From the NCBI GenBank assembly GCA_050250755.1, contig JBFWOB010000001.1, positions 231,826 to 295,825 of the forward strand: a DNA stretch of 64,000 nucleotides, written 5' to 3'. The position numbers were made by a program, and so were the translations under genes. Shown here piece by piece: positions 8,573-18,279 of the stretch (positions are counted from its first letter, which is position 1; each line of letters opens with the position of its first letter). This DNA comes from Ga0077555 sp050250755. GTDB taxonomy: Bacteria > Pseudomonadota > Alphaproteobacteria > Rhizobiales > Hyphomicrobiaceae. The notes below the pieces were generated by a model, which was given only the letters and a program-made list of their open reading frames with translations, searched no databases and was not told the DNA's origin.

Positions 8573-8848
8573 CTAGCCGCCGCTAACATACATTAATCCG
8601 GTCACGATCAAGGCGACGACTACACCCGCCGTAAGGCCAGGATATTCCTCGACGCGTGCTCGCGTGAAGTATGCCGCAATACCTGCCGCGACAGCCGACA
8701 CCGCGAAGATTAACAAGCCGCCGCCAGCGGCGTCGCTCACAAAACGACCAATGGCAATCCCTGGCGGGTGCCCCAGAAGCAGAATCAATACCGCGCGGCA
8801 AGCGACCGCAACCAACACCAGAATTCCCAACACTTTTATAAATCGCAT
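8573..8848 (-). CDS. Small integral membrane protein, unknown function
   Basis: The 91-residue product is almost entirely hydrophobic: about three membrane segments near residues 5-26, 42-61 and 70-88, separated by short loops (LGHPPGIAIG and TRARVEEYPG). ATG at 8848 follows GGAGG with good spacing; the frame extends to 8992 but that part is not protein-like. I do not recognise the family. It is the first gene upstream of the retron locus on the same strand, separated by the AT-richer stretch, so a functional link is possible but unsupported. Confidence 0.6.
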   Translation of the reverse strand: MRFIKVLGILVLVAVACRAVLILLLGHPPGIAIGRFVSDAAGGGLLIFAVSAVAAGIAAYFTRARVEEYPGLTAGVVVALIVTGLMYVSGG

Positions 8849-9136
8849 GGCATCCTCCGACAGCTTCGCAAACAACGTAGCACGCCTGCCAAGGATGCCA
8901 ATGGAAACAATCAGGACCCTGAATACAAAATTGGGAATTGGTCTATGGCGACCCGACTCATAAGTCTGTCTCGGTGACGTACTTTCCAACATCCGCCTTG
9001 CTCGTCAGTTGCGCCTTCAACAGTACGTGGCAAACTCAACACGAGAGGTGAGATGGGTAAGAAAGCACACCGAGCCTGTTACGCATTCGGTACGAATCTT
9101 TGACGCTCCGTAGGCAGGAGGCTGTCTCCGGGGATC

Positions 9137-10498
9137 TCATTTAGGTATGGTGTTCTTATAGATTTTGCCGTCTTTCATAATGACGAGGAAGCTTTTCTCT
9201 GGATCAGAGACAAGCGCGATATTCTCCAAGGGATTTCCATCAACCAGCAGCAGGTCCGCTAGCGCGCCCTGCGCCACGACGCCGAGCTTGCCGGGATAGG
9301 GATTGCGTAGACCGGACAATGTCAGCAGCTCAGCGTTGGTGCTTGTGGCCATGACAAGCGCTTCGGCGGGTGTGTACCAGCGCGTAAGCGAGGCCAGTAT
9401 CGCCCCTTGCCGCTTCGCCAGCGCGCGAGAGAACAGGACATCGGTGCCCCAAGCGGTCTTGATCTTGTACGTCTTCGCCAGTTCGTAAGTCTTGGCGATG
9501 CCCGGCCACACTTTGTCGGCGCTTATGCGCTGCACCGAGCCGACCGGAAAGCCGAGCCGCATCTCTTCGGGAAGTGGCTGCAAGCTCAGCCATACATCCT
9601 TTTCCGCTATCAGCTTGGCAGTGGCCTCATCCATCAGGAAGCCATGTTCGATACACTTTACCCCGGCGGCAATCGACCGCCGGATCGCCGCTGGTGTGAA
9701 AGCGTGTGCGGTGACATACGTGCCCCAGTTTTCGGCCGCCTCGACAGCCGCGTGGAGCTCGGGCTCGGTGAATGTCGACACATCGACCGGGCTGAATGGT
9801 GATGACACGCCGCCGCCTGCGGTCAGCTTGATTTGGGAGGCGCCCTGCATGAGCTGTTCGCGGACACGTACACGGACCTCGTCAGGACTGTCAGCAATCA
9901 TGCTGCCGCCGATCCGTTCCATGCGGCTCGGCAATCCACCGATGGTACGCGGCAAATCGGACAGCTGGCGGAAATCGCCATGTCCACTCGTCACGGTGAT
10001 CATCGCGCCCGAGGGGTAGATACGCGGGCCATTGATGACACCCTCGTCGATGGCACGCTTGAGACCGAAGACCGGCCCGCCGACATCGCGCACCGTGGTG
10101 AAGCCACGCATCAACGTATCGTGTGCCTCATCACCCGCTATAATGTTGTTGTATCCGACATCATCGTTGATCGCCTGCGCAGGATTGGGCCGGATCAACA
10201 TCGCATGCCAGTGCGCGTCGATCAGGCCGGGCATCAACGTGCGGCCGCCGCCATCGATCACAGTTGCGTTGGCTTCGGGTGTGATGGCCTCGGCCGAGAT
10301 GCGTTCGATGATGTTGCCCTTGATGAGCACGTTGGACGGAGCGGAGAGCGAGCCGCTCATGCCGTCGAAGATGCGGACGTTTTGGAACAGCGTCTCCACT
10401 TTAGGTTCCGGCATATTCTGAGCACGAACGCCGGGTGTGAGCGTGGTCACAAAAAGAAGAAGTACGGCCACGGCAGCCCGCTGGAACATCGATATCAT
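9137..10498 (-). CDS. Exported amidohydrolase (imidazolonepropionase-like)
   Basis: The 453-residue product has a signal peptide (to about residue 26, GVRAQ). The amidohydrolase core shows the metal-binding HxH in LIDAHWHAM, the bridging-lysine region IKLTAGGG, further histidines in VTAHAFT and IEHGFL, and the last ligand Asp in AWGTDV. ADLLLVDGNPLENI and the closing beta sandwich are typical. Related exported enzymes act as Xaa-Pro or other dipeptidases, or as hydrolases of cyclic amides; the substrate cannot be told from sequence. ATG at 10498 follows AAGGA; a second ATG lies three codons inside. Confidence 0.85.
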   Translation of the reverse strand: MISMFQRAAVAVLLLFVTTLTPGVRAQNMPEPKVETLFQNVRIFDGMSGSLSAPSNVLIKGNIIERISAEAITPEANATVIDGGGRTLMPGLIDAHWHAMLIRPNPAQAINDDVGYNNIIAGDEAHDTLMRGFTTVRDVGGPVFGLKRAIDEGVINGPRIYPSGAMITVTSGHGDFRQLSDLPRTIGGLPSRMERIGGSMIADSPDEVRVRVREQLMQGASQIKLTAGGGVSSPFSPVDVSTFTEPELHAAVEAAENWGTYVTAHAFTPAAIRRSIAAGVKCIEHGFLMDEATAKLIAEKDVWLSLQPLPEEMRLGFPVGSVQRISADKVWPGIAKTYELAKTYKIKTAWGTDVLFSRALAKRQGAILASLTRWYTPAEALVMATSTNAELLTLSGLRNPYPGKLGVVAQGALADLLLVDGNPLENIALVSDPEKSFLVIMKDGKIYKNTIPK

Positions 10499-11058
10499 CC
10501 TGCTATTCCTTCGCTATGTTTCCAACGCTTCGGCCCGGAAGCGACCACGGCATTCGATATTTGTCGTCGACGGTCGCGCCAGAAGACTAATGCAGGCGGT
10601 AATCCAGGGGTTAACCATCGGGTTTGCGCGCTCATCAATGATGCGTTCGGCATTGGTCAATGCATCGAAGTCCAGCCCAAACGAGCCGCCGCGAGGGCGG
10701 ATGACCGACGGAGACGCTTCCAATTTCTGACCATTCGGTGACGCTCGCATTAATCCGCCTCTCCAATGATTATGCCGCTGTCGGTGCGTTGCGAATATTG
10801 GAGGAATTTGACCTTTGAATAAAATACGAGGGGCTGAACGCGTGCTTCCCGGCTTAAGTTCTCAACGAGAAAGCCTGCCACAACACTTGCAATCTGTCGA
10901 ACGTCCGGGACGCCGCGCCGCCTAAGTCGACGATCGAAAGCTTATTCATTTTTTTACTTGGCGCGGCACAAAGCGCTGTGCTCCGCTGGCGTCGTGCTTA
11001 GCGCTTCGCTAGCATCCGCGTCATGTTGCTCGACCGGGGCCGGTAACGGAGATGGTTC
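10499..11058. other. Gene-free stretch, 560 bases
   Basis: Divergent intergenic region between the amidohydrolase gene and the HdeD-like gene, so it should hold two promoters. A 78-codon minus-strand frame (10514-10750) lacks coding character and a good start, and I do not count it as a gene. No strong inverted repeat or terminator was seen. Confidence 0.4.
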
Positions 11059-11631
11059 ATGTCAATGTCACTTGACGCCGCTGCGGAGGTCATGCGCGAG
11101 GCAATGCGAGAAACCGTGAAGCGGCATTCGCTCTGGTATTTGCTGCAGAGCGGCCTGATGATTCTAGCTGGTGTGCTGGCGATCGTTTATCCAGTCTTGT
11201 CGTCGGTTGCCGTGACCGTCTTTCTTGGCTGGCTTCTCATCATAAGTGGCGTCGTGCAGGGCATCAGCCTGATCGGCGCGCGGGCTGTGCCGCATTTCTG
11301 GTTGCAACTCATTTCGGTCGCCCTGTTCGTGATCGTCGGCGCTCTCTTCCTCCGTAATCCTGGCGAAAGCCTGTTGACCTTGACGTTACTGGTGATCGTA
11401 TTCTTCATGGTCGAGGGGATCTCGAAAGTGATTTTTTCCCTGACCATTAGACCATTCCCGAACTGGGGTTGGGTTCTGCTAAGCGGCATCGTCGGAATTG
11501 CGCTGTCGCTGATCCTCTGGGCTAATATTCCAGTGACAGCGATCTGGTTGCTCGGCTTATTGTTCGGTATTGGATTGGTCAGCGAAGGGCTAGCGCTGGG
11601 TTATCTCGCCTGGCAGGTGCGCAAGAGCTGA
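11059..11631 (+). CDS. HdeD-family (DUF308) membrane protein
   Basis: The 190-residue protein has six predicted membrane segments in the hairpin pattern of HdeD/DUF308 proteins: two near residues 28-70, two near 82-125 and two near 136-182. The opening SLWYLLQSGLMILAGVLAI and the repeated 'ISGVVQGI / VEGISKVI' after alternate helices are typical. HdeD of Escherichia coli is an acid-resistance membrane protein; whether that role holds here is unknown. ATG at 11059 follows GGAGATGG. It stands alone, with no operon partner. Confidence 0.85.
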   Translation: MSMSLDAAAEVMREAMRETVKRHSLWYLLQSGLMILAGVLAIVYPVLSSVAVTVFLGWLLIISGVVQGISLIGARAVPHFWLQLISVALFVIVGALFLRNPGESLLTLTLLVIVFFMVEGISKVIFSLTIRPFPNWGWVLLSGIVGIALSLILWANIPVTAIWLLGLLFGIGLVSEGLALGYLAWQVRKS

Positions 11632-11775
11632 GTGCGCGCGGATAACTTTCGCAATCACGAGGGCCGTCGACCTCGCAGGCGTATCGCGATCTCGGCCGGA
11701 TACCGACGAGCTTTCCATTCCGACGTGGATCGCGTCGCAAGATGAAGGAACGTGCGGCGCTCTCGCACCACGTCT

Positions 11776-13515
11776 TTACATGGAACAACCGGGCACGCTC
11801 ACGCGCTCCGGGCGCATTAAATCGAGGCGGCCGCCCTCCGCGACCGCCAGCGTGTGAATGTAAAAGCTGGTCTCCTGCCGGGCGGAGGCCTCCATCACGG
11901 GCGACGGGGCAGACACGATCGTAAGGCCACCACATTGGCCGATCCAATCGATATGCCGGTGGCCGTGCATCACGACAATGCGGCCGGCAAAGTCCTGGAG
12001 ATAGCGCACAAACCAGCTTCCATTGATGAGAGCGGTGCCGATGCGCTCGGACAGCGCCTTCGCGCGATGAGGGTATTCGATGACGTGATGGTGAAGCGCC
12101 ACGATCCAAACAGCGCGTGGATAAAGTCGAGTGACGATCTCGATTGCCTTGGCTTGCTCGACCGAGACCATGCCGAGCGCATTGGTAAAGGAGAAATGCG
12201 CCTCCACGTTCGAGTTCAGCAGAATAATGCCAAGGCCATTGTCACTCGTCGGCGGCTGGACCATTGGGAACAAAGTTTCCCAAAGATCCGCTAGCCGCTT
12301 GGATAAGTGAAGGCCACCGCGATCCGCAAACTCCGCGATCTCATTGCGATGAGGCTCGAGTGCCTGTGAAAGGGACACGCCGAGCTGGCCCTGTTTGCCA
12401 TCCACCAAACGAACTCTCGAACCTTGCAGGGCCTCCAGCGCAGACAGCATCCTGATCTGGCGCAGCCGTTTCTTCGGGCTTGTTGGCAGATCGAGCCGGG
12501 CAGGATTCGCTCTGTCGACAACATTGAGATCGTGGTTGCCTGGCAGGATCAGTAACCGGTCTGCAAGCTCTGGATATGGCTCGAGTATGTCGAAGAAGTC
12601 TGCCCATTCCGCCGATCGGCCAGCGTCGGTGATATCGCCCGTGATCAGAACCGCGTCGAACGGATCCTCGGCGTGTATCCGGCTAAGCTGGGCAAATACA
12701 CGCTCGAGCCGCTCGTTGCCCTGGGCGCCGGCCCGTCCACTCTCGATGCGAAAGCCATAGCGTTCGCCAACCGTGTGGATATCCGACAGATGGGCGATGC
12801 GCCAGTTTCGCTCGGGCGCGGGAGTGGGATGAAACGACGTGCGGTCGCGTGGCTGGGCCATGGTGGCATCGGCGATGCCCCACAGCAGGGCCGCCGCCGC
12901 GAGATAACCGGACACCAGCACCACACTGTTGAAGAGCGCGGCCACGGCCAGCCGATGTGGCGAAGCGAGATCGGCCGCGCTTCCGAGCCAGCGTGACGAC
13001 GTCCATGCCCACGCCACCAACCATAACGCAATCCCGCAGATTGCCAGTCCGGCCACCGCGGCCGATATGGCCCGGGCTTGGCTGCGCCGGTCGTCAGTCG
13101 CCCTGGCCGGCAGAAGCATCTCGACCACGTGTCGGACAGCCTCCCGGAACAGCACATAGCCGGGCTGGACGGCCAAGGCGTTCAGCGACCAGAAGCTGCG
13201 TTCCGCTAGCCGGAACAGCGGTCGACCGCCGAGCCATCCAGCCAGCATGAGCGCCAGCAGCACCAACAGCGACCACAGCCCCGTCAGCAGCGCAAACGCT
13301 TGTGACGACACACCTGAAAGCCAGATCGAGGCAACCAATGGCGTTGCGCCGACGAGCACAGCGGGTAGGCCGATCAGCAGAATCCATGCGGAAATCAACT
13401 TGGGAAGGCTAATTTCCGCGAATAGGGCCCCGGCGAGCGAGAACAACGAACGTTGCTTCGTGCTGGACGCGTCGTCGTCAACGTCGCCCTTGCGCGGTTC
13501 GACTATCGGCTTCAT
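11776..13515 (-). CDS. Membrane-anchored calcineurin-like metallophosphoesterase
   Basis: The 579-residue protein has an N-terminal membrane part with about four or five hydrophobic segments (residues 35-105 and 145-215), then a metallophosphoesterase domain. All five metal motifs are visible in order: HLSDIH, ITGDITD, LPGNHD, ALHHH and MHGHRH, so the active site is intact. The domain should lie in the cytoplasm or periplasm next to the membrane. Family members hydrolyse phosphoesters such as cyclic nucleotides, lipids or pyrophosphates; the substrate is unknown. ATG at 13515 follows AGGGA. Confidence 0.8.
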   Translation of the reverse strand: MKPIVEPRKGDVDDDASSTKQRSLFSLAGALFAEISLPKLISAWILLIGLPAVLVGATPLVASIWLSGVSSQAFALLTGLWSLLVLLALMLAGWLGGRPLFRLAERSFWSLNALAVQPGYVLFREAVRHVVEMLLPARATDDRRSQARAISAAVAGLAICGIALWLVAWAWTSSRWLGSAADLASPHRLAVAALFNSVVLVSGYLAAAALLWGIADATMAQPRDRTSFHPTPAPERNWRIAHLSDIHTVGERYGFRIESGRAGAQGNERLERVFAQLSRIHAEDPFDAVLITGDITDAGRSAEWADFFDILEPYPELADRLLILPGNHDLNVVDRANPARLDLPTSPKKRLRQIRMLSALEALQGSRVRLVDGKQGQLGVSLSQALEPHRNEIAEFADRGGLHLSKRLADLWETLFPMVQPPTSDNGLGIILLNSNVEAHFSFTNALGMVSVEQAKAIEIVTRLYPRAVWIVALHHHVIEYPHRAKALSERIGTALINGSWFVRYLQDFAGRIVVMHGHRHIDWIGQCGGLTIVSAPSPVMEASARQETSFYIHTLAVAEGGRLDLMRPERVSVPGCSM

Positions 13516-13783
13516 CTGTCGTCCCTGATACGTCGGCAGCTACACAAGCACGATATTGCACAGACAGCGCCGGAACGAACGAAATGCGCAGGGTGCCGGT
13601 GTGGACCGCATCATGACGGTCATCGATCAGAAATAGATCCTTCTGACGCCGTATCAACGTGCGGTGGGCTGATGCTCGTTGAGTGACGGGCCAATACGTG
13701 TTTCGGCCATGGTCTCGCACCGCATTTATCAGCTACCGTAGATATGGGATACTGGCCGTGCAGCGACGCAACGCGGCGGAAAA

Positions 13784-14272
13784 ATGTCTAAGATCGGCGA
13801 TCAGGAGCCAGCGGAGACCGGAAGCCCGGAGGGCACCGGCGATAAACCGGATGACGTTGTAACGCACAGCGAACGGGCGATCTGGCTCTACGACGGGCTC
13901 TGCGGTTTTTGTCACTGGTCGGTGCATTTTCTGCTCGCTCACGAGCGCGCACCCTCGAGCGTGTTCGTCGCCATTCAGTCGCGTCTTGGGCGCAAGCTTG
14001 CGGACCAACACGGAATTGATCCCGATACGCCGTCGTCGTTTCTGTTCATCGACCGAGGGAGGGCATTCGAAAAGTCGGACGGCGTGATTGCCCTCTCACA
14101 TCATCTGCGTTGGCCGTGGCGCGCGCTCAAATGTCTCCGCATCATACCGAAGGGCTGGCGCGATCGTCTGTATGATGTCGTGGCTCGCAATCGCTTTCGC
14201 ATACTTGGCCGCAAGACCGTATGCGAGTTACCGCCTCCACAAGTCCGCACGCGATTTACCATTCCGGAGTGA
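13784..14272 (+). CDS. DCC-family thiol-disulfide oxidoreductase-like protein (DUF393)
   Basis: The 162-residue product has a polar N-terminal extension and then LYDGLCGFCHWSVHFLL, which carries the D-G-x-C-x-x-C signature of the DCC/DUF393 family. Later blocks (FLFIDRGRAFEKSDGVIAL and a closing Arg-rich helix) also fit. Its two cysteines suggest a redox role, but the biochemical function of the family is not established. Its stop lies 7 bases before the start of the saccharopine dehydrogenase-DUF4166 gene, so the two are surely one transcript. Confidence 0.85.
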   Translation: MSKIGDQEPAETGSPEGTGDKPDDVVTHSERAIWLYDGLCGFCHWSVHFLLAHERAPSSVFVAIQSRLGRKLADQHGIDPDTPSSFLFIDRGRAFEKSDGVIALSHHLRWPWRALKCLRIIPKGWRDRLYDVVARNRFRILGRKTVCELPPPQVRTRFTIPE

Positions 14273-14279
14273 ACTCAGA

Positions 14280-16025
14280 GTGAGCCATGTGAAGACGGTT
14301 CTCGTCATTGGCGCGACGGGTGTCTTCGGCAGCCGGCTCGCGGCGCATCTGGCGCGAACGCCGGAGTATCGTCTCGTGCTGTCGTCGCGCTCGATTGCGC
14401 GCGCGAACGGGCTGGTCGAAGAGCTTGCTGCTCGACCGGCGACGAAAGCAGCACTGGCCGGTGTTGTGATCGATGTGCGGGCGAACCTCGGCGATATGTT
14501 GTCAGAGGTATGTCCGAGCGTCGTGGTCGATTGCTCTGGGCCATTCCAGCGAATGGATTACCGGACGCCTCTGGCCGTTGCGGAAGCAGGCGCTCATTTC
14601 GTCGATCTCGCGGATGCGCGAAGCTACGTTCTCGGCTTCGAGACGGCGCTCGATCCCATCTTTCGCAGAAAGGGGCTGACGGCATTGACGGGCGCCAGCT
14701 CGTCGCCAGCGCTTGCGGTGTCGGCCGTCGCATCGTTGGCCGATGGCTGGCAGCGCGTCGATCACATCGATGTCGCGATTACGCCGGGCGGCCAATCCGA
14801 CATTGGGGAGGCGGCGGTCGCAGCGGCCTTGAGCTACTGCGGACGGCCCGTCCCGATTGTCGATGGCGGCAAGCTCAGTGATTCCGTTGGATGGGGCTCG
14901 TCCCGGAGGTTCGAAATTGAAGGGCTCGGCCGCCGCGCGGTCGCACCCGTCGAGACAGCAGATGCTGAGCTGCTTCACGAGCTTTATCCGGACGTTACCA
15001 GCATTCGGTTCTGGGCAGGGCTCGAGTCGTTTTTCGAGCAACGAGGGATGCGGCTGCTGGCAGAGTTGAAGAAAAGAGGCTTTCTGCGGCAGCCCGAAAA
15101 GCTCGGATCGCTTCTCGTGAAGGCGCGAAAGCTGACCAGGTTCGCGACGGATACGACCGGAGCAATGTTGGTGCGAGTGGTCGGCCTCGACGCGGCAGGT
15201 CGGTGGACTGAAGCCGAGTGGCGATTGATTGCGCGCGAGAACCAAGGCCCGCAAGTTCCGCCGTCTCCTGCCGCAGCGGCCGTGCGCGCGATACTGAACG
15301 GAAAGATTCCGCCTGGAGCGCGGCCGGCACTGGCGCTCCCGCTCGAAGCCATCGAAATGGAGCTCGAAGGTTATGCCATCGAGACTGCGAGAACAGTGCA
15401 ACACTCGGATCGCTGCATCGTTCAGAGCGCCGTTGGGGATGGTGCGTTCGATACCTTGCCCTCCGCCGTCAAGACATTCCATCGGATCGATGGGGCTTGC
15501 ATTTGGGCCGGACGGGCATCCGTCGAAACGGCGGCAAACTTTGTTGCGCGCTGCGTCGCGCAGGGCATGGGATTTCCGGCGCCCGGGACAGACGTACCTG
15601 TGACGGTGGTGGTCAGGCGGGAGGCCTCCGCCCCAGGCAACGGACCACCGATCGAAACCTGGACGCGAAGCTTCTCGGGTCACCCTTTTGCCTCGCGCTT
15701 GGACTCGCCCGCAGCAGGTTGTGCTTGGGAAAGCTTTGGGGCTCTGACGTTTCGGCTTAGGCTCAACGTGCAAGACGGCAAGCTTTTCTTTCCCGTCAGC
15801 GACTGGCGCATAGGCAGCCTTCGGCTTCCGGTGAGTCTGGCGCCACGATCGGATGCTTGCGAGTGGGAGGACGAGAGCGGCCGCTTCAACTTCGATGTCC
15901 GCCTCAGCTATCCGATACTTGGCCAGTTGGTTCGCTATAAGGGCTGGCTGAAACCCAGGGAACGGCCGGTTGGGTCCGAGCCTCACGAGACTTTACCGCG
16001 AAAGCTGATCGCGAGACCGGGTTAG
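14280..16025 (+). CDS. Saccharopine dehydrogenase-like NAD(P)-binding protein with DUF4166 domain
   Basis: The 581-residue product starts VKTVLVIGATGVFGSRLAAHLA, a Rossmann nucleotide-binding glycine motif, and continues as a saccharopine dehydrogenase-like domain (to about residue 380). The last 180 residues match DUF4166: WTRSFSGHPFASRL, ESFGALTFRLRL, LPVSLAP, then GRFNFDV and YKGWL. GTG at 14280 is chosen because GGAG lies upstream and the nucleotide-binding motif begins at once; the open frame runs up to 14088 but overlaps the DCC gene. Proteins of this design often sit beside DCC proteins. The reaction is unknown. Confidence 0.8.
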   Translation: MSHVKTVLVIGATGVFGSRLAAHLARTPEYRLVLSSRSIARANGLVEELAARPATKAALAGVVIDVRANLGDMLSEVCPSVVVDCSGPFQRMDYRTPLAVAEAGAHFVDLADARSYVLGFETALDPIFRRKGLTALTGASSSPALAVSAVASLADGWQRVDHIDVAITPGGQSDIGEAAVAAALSYCGRPVPIVDGGKLSDSVGWGSSRRFEIEGLGRRAVAPVETADAELLHELYPDVTSIRFWAGLESFFEQRGMRLLAELKKRGFLRQPEKLGSLLVKARKLTRFATDTTGAMLVRVVGLDAAGRWTEAEWRLIARENQGPQVPPSPAAAAVRAILNGKIPPGARPALALPLEAIEMELEGYAIETARTVQHSDRCIVQSAVGDGAFDTLPSAVKTFHRIDGACIWAGRASVETAANFVARCVAQGMGFPAPGTDVPVTVVVRREASAPGNGPPIETWTRSFSGHPFASRLDSPAAGCAWESFGALTFRLRLNVQDGKLFFPVSDWRIGSLRLPVSLAPRSDACEWEDESGRFNFDVRLSYPILGQLVRYKGWLKPRERPVGSEPHETLPRKLIARPG

Positions 16026-16044
16026 CGGACGCAGACGCACCCAA

Positions 16045-16290
16045 CTAAGCACGCGTTTTCCAGATGCCGCCAACGCGCGCCTTGAGATCGAGCATCGGAC
16101 CCTTGGATGCGCTGGGTACAGCGACACCGCGTCGTCTCGGTGGCCAGACGGTCTGCCCGAAGCGGTCGACGATGTCGACTGGAATGAAACGGGAGCGCAA
16201 GGCAATCGGAACCCAAGAGCGAACCCAGTACTTCTGATGGGCGATAGGGGAGACTTCGTCGCCGACCGGGCCTGCGTTTAGCCATGGCAA
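16045..16290 (-). CDS. Small hypothetical protein
   Basis: An 81-codon frame lying between two plus-strand genes. The product is basic, with a central block (RSRFIPVDIVDRFGQTVWPPRR) that looks protein-like. There is no signal peptide, membrane segment or domain I know. Third-position composition is only moderately GC-rich. The frame is plausible but not proven; it may be spurious. Confidence 0.35.
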   Translation of the reverse strand: MPWLNAGPVGDEVSPIAHQKYWVRSWVPIALRSRFIPVDIVDRFGQTVWPPRRRGVAVPSASKGPMLDLKARVGGIWKTRA

Positions 16291-16407
16291 CGAAGTGAGG
16301 ATGAAGCTCGGTTCGCAAGGGTGACTTCGAGGAAGTGTCGTGTCAGTTTAGCCGCGCATGCAGGGGCAACCTGCAGCCTGCCGTCACATCTAAAAGGGCC
16401 AAGAACT

Positions 16408-17511
16408 ATGAACGATTTCGCATCGGCGCATGCCGCGGGTGACACGGCGCATGCCGTCACTCAGGCGCTGGCCGCGCAATTTGGCAATGTCAGTGGGCAC
16501 ACGGTTGGCTTTCTTTACGTCACGAGTCCGATAGCGGTCGAATTGCACGAAATGGTCGCCACCCTGAAACGGACCACCGGTATTGCAACCTGGGTTGGCA
16601 CGGCCGGTCATGGTATCTGTGGCAACGGCATCGAGTATTGGGCACGCCCGGCCGCGACGGCGTTGACGGTCCGGTTGGCCGAAGGCAGTTACAGTACGTT
16701 GCCGTCGCTCGAGACGCCTGAAACTGTTGAGAGCACGGCAAGACTAGGTTCGGCTCCCGGGTTGGGCGTCGTGCATGGCGACCCCAGGAACGGCAAGGTC
16801 GTCGAACTCGTCGAGGCGCTGTCGGATGTGAGCGGCGCCTATCTCGTCGGCGGATTGACGTCGGCCAACGACAGCTACGCGCAGATCACCGGAAGTCGCG
16901 TTGTCGATGGTGGAATATCTGGCCTCTTGATCGGCGGACGACTCAGCATTGCGGTCGGGCTGACACAGGGATGCTCGCCGATCGGGCCGGTACACGAGGT
17001 CACGCGCTGCGAGGGGCAAATCGCGGCCATGCTCGACCAGCAGTCCGCATATGACGTGATGTGCGAGGATATTGGCATCGCGGAAGGTGCCGATCCTCGC
17101 CCGTGGCTTGCCAACGTGCATGCCGCGTTCCCGGTGAAGGGATCGAACGAGGCCGACTATGTTGTGCGCAATCTGATCGGCATAGACCCCCGCCAAGGTC
17201 TCGTTGCCATTGCTGAGAGCATGCACCCCGGCGACCGTGTCATGTTCGTGAGGCGCGATGCCGAAAGCGCGTCAAAAGACCTCGATCGGATGCTTGCTGG
17301 CTTGCGCTCGCGACTATCCGCGCCACCAAAGGCCGGGCTCTACTACTCGTGCGTGGCGCGCGGCCCCAATCTGTTCAAGCAGGAGCACCACGAGATGCGC
17401 GCCATTCGGGAGGTGTTCGGCGATATCCCGATTGCCGGCTTCTTCGGCAACGGCGAAATCTCCGAGGATCGTGTCTACGGCTACACTGGGGTGCTCACAT
17501 TGTTTTCGTAG
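16408..17511 (+). CDS. FIST domain sensory protein
   Basis: The 367-residue product has FIST-N and FIST-C parts: the N-terminal half contains WVGTAGHGICGNG and YLVGGLTSAND, and the C-terminal half ends GLYYSCVARGPNLF ... PIAGFFGNGEI ... YGYTGVLTLFS, the usual FIST-C finish. FIST domains are proposed to sense small ligands, perhaps amino acids, in signal transduction. Here the protein stands alone without kinase, cyclase or chemotaxis modules. ATG at 16408 is chosen since the upstream frame extension (from 16321) is not protein-like. It is cytoplasmic, with no signal peptide. Confidence 0.85.
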   Translation: MNDFASAHAAGDTAHAVTQALAAQFGNVSGHTVGFLYVTSPIAVELHEMVATLKRTTGIATWVGTAGHGICGNGIEYWARPAATALTVRLAEGSYSTLPSLETPETVESTARLGSAPGLGVVHGDPRNGKVVELVEALSDVSGAYLVGGLTSANDSYAQITGSRVVDGGISGLLIGGRLSIAVGLTQGCSPIGPVHEVTRCEGQIAAMLDQQSAYDVMCEDIGIAEGADPRPWLANVHAAFPVKGSNEADYVVRNLIGIDPRQGLVAIAESMHPGDRVMFVRRDAESASKDLDRMLAGLRSRLSAPPKAGLYYSCVARGPNLFKQEHHEMRAIREVFGDIPIAGFFGNGEISEDRVYGYTGVLTLFS

Positions 17512-17523
17512 GTTCTCGCTCGC

Positions 17524-18279
17524 TCATGTCGCTCGACCGAGTGCGGCCGCTGTCAGCACGGCGAGCGACACCTTTTGTTGGCCTGTCGCATCGAAGTTCT
17601 CAGGCGCGAGCCATTGCTCGTAGGCGGCTTTGAGGGCGGGCCAATCCTCGTCGACCATGGCGAACCACGTTGTGTCGCGCGAGCGCCCCTTGACGATGAC
17701 CGCGCGTCTGAAATGGCCCTCGTAGGTAAAACCGAAGCGCTCGGCGGCGCTGCGTGACGGCGCATTGAGGGCATCGCATTTCCACTCGAAGCGTCGGTAG
17801 CCAAGCTCGTCGAACACGTACTTCGCGAACAGATAATTCGCCTCGGTCGAGATCGGCGTCCGAGAGATCGCCGGCCCCCAATAGATGCTGCCAGTTTCGA
17901 TGCAGCGGTGCGCCGGCGTGATCCGCATGAGGGTTTGGCGACCCTCGCAGCGGCCTGTCCGCTTGTCGATGACGGCAAAGACCAGTGGATCGGTCGAAAC
18001 TTCCGCTTTCGCGAGCCAATCATCCATCTCTGCCAGGGACGCGGGTGGCTCTTCGAACAGGTAGCGAAAGCGTCGCGCGGCATCGGGCGGTGTCGAGGCC
18101 TCGTAAAGCTCGGTGCGATGGCGTTTCCCATCGATCGGTTCTAACCGACAGTAGCGGCCATCAAGGACAACACGAGCCGGGGAGGGGGCCGGGCCGGCGT
18201 TGGAGAGACGCGGGCCGATCGGCAGACCGGATACCGGATCTATCTCGCGCGGGATTTGATCGTCGTGCAGGCTCTTCAC
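17524..18279 (-). CDS. GNAT-family N-acetyltransferase (RimJ/RimL-like)
   Basis: The 251-residue protein carries an extended N-terminus and then a GNAT domain with the RimL-like pattern: VFAVIDKRTGRCEGRQTLMRI, GSIYWGPAISRTPISTEANYLF, EWKCDALNAPSRSAAERFGFTYEGHFRRAVI. The last block is the acetyl-CoA-binding and dimer region. Related enzymes acetylate N-terminal amines of proteins or small amines. The GTG start at 18279 overlaps the stop of the upstream SDR gene by four bases (GTGA), so the two genes are translationally coupled. Confidence 0.85.
   Translation of the reverse strand: MKSLHDDQIPREIDPVSGLPIGPRLSNAGPAPSPARVVLDGRYCRLEPIDGKRHRTELYEASTPPDAARRFRYLFEEPPASLAEMDDWLAKAEVSTDPLVFAVIDKRTGRCEGRQTLMRITPAHRCIETGSIYWGPAISRTPISTEANYLFAKYVFDELGYRRFEWKCDALNAPSRSAAERFGFTYEGHFRRAVIVKGRSRDTTWFAMVDEDWPALKAAYEQWLAPENFDATGQQKVSLAVLTAAALGRAT

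Noticed and set aside
10514..10750. 78-codon minus-strand frame
   Set aside because: No ribosome site, domain or codon bias; probably chance.
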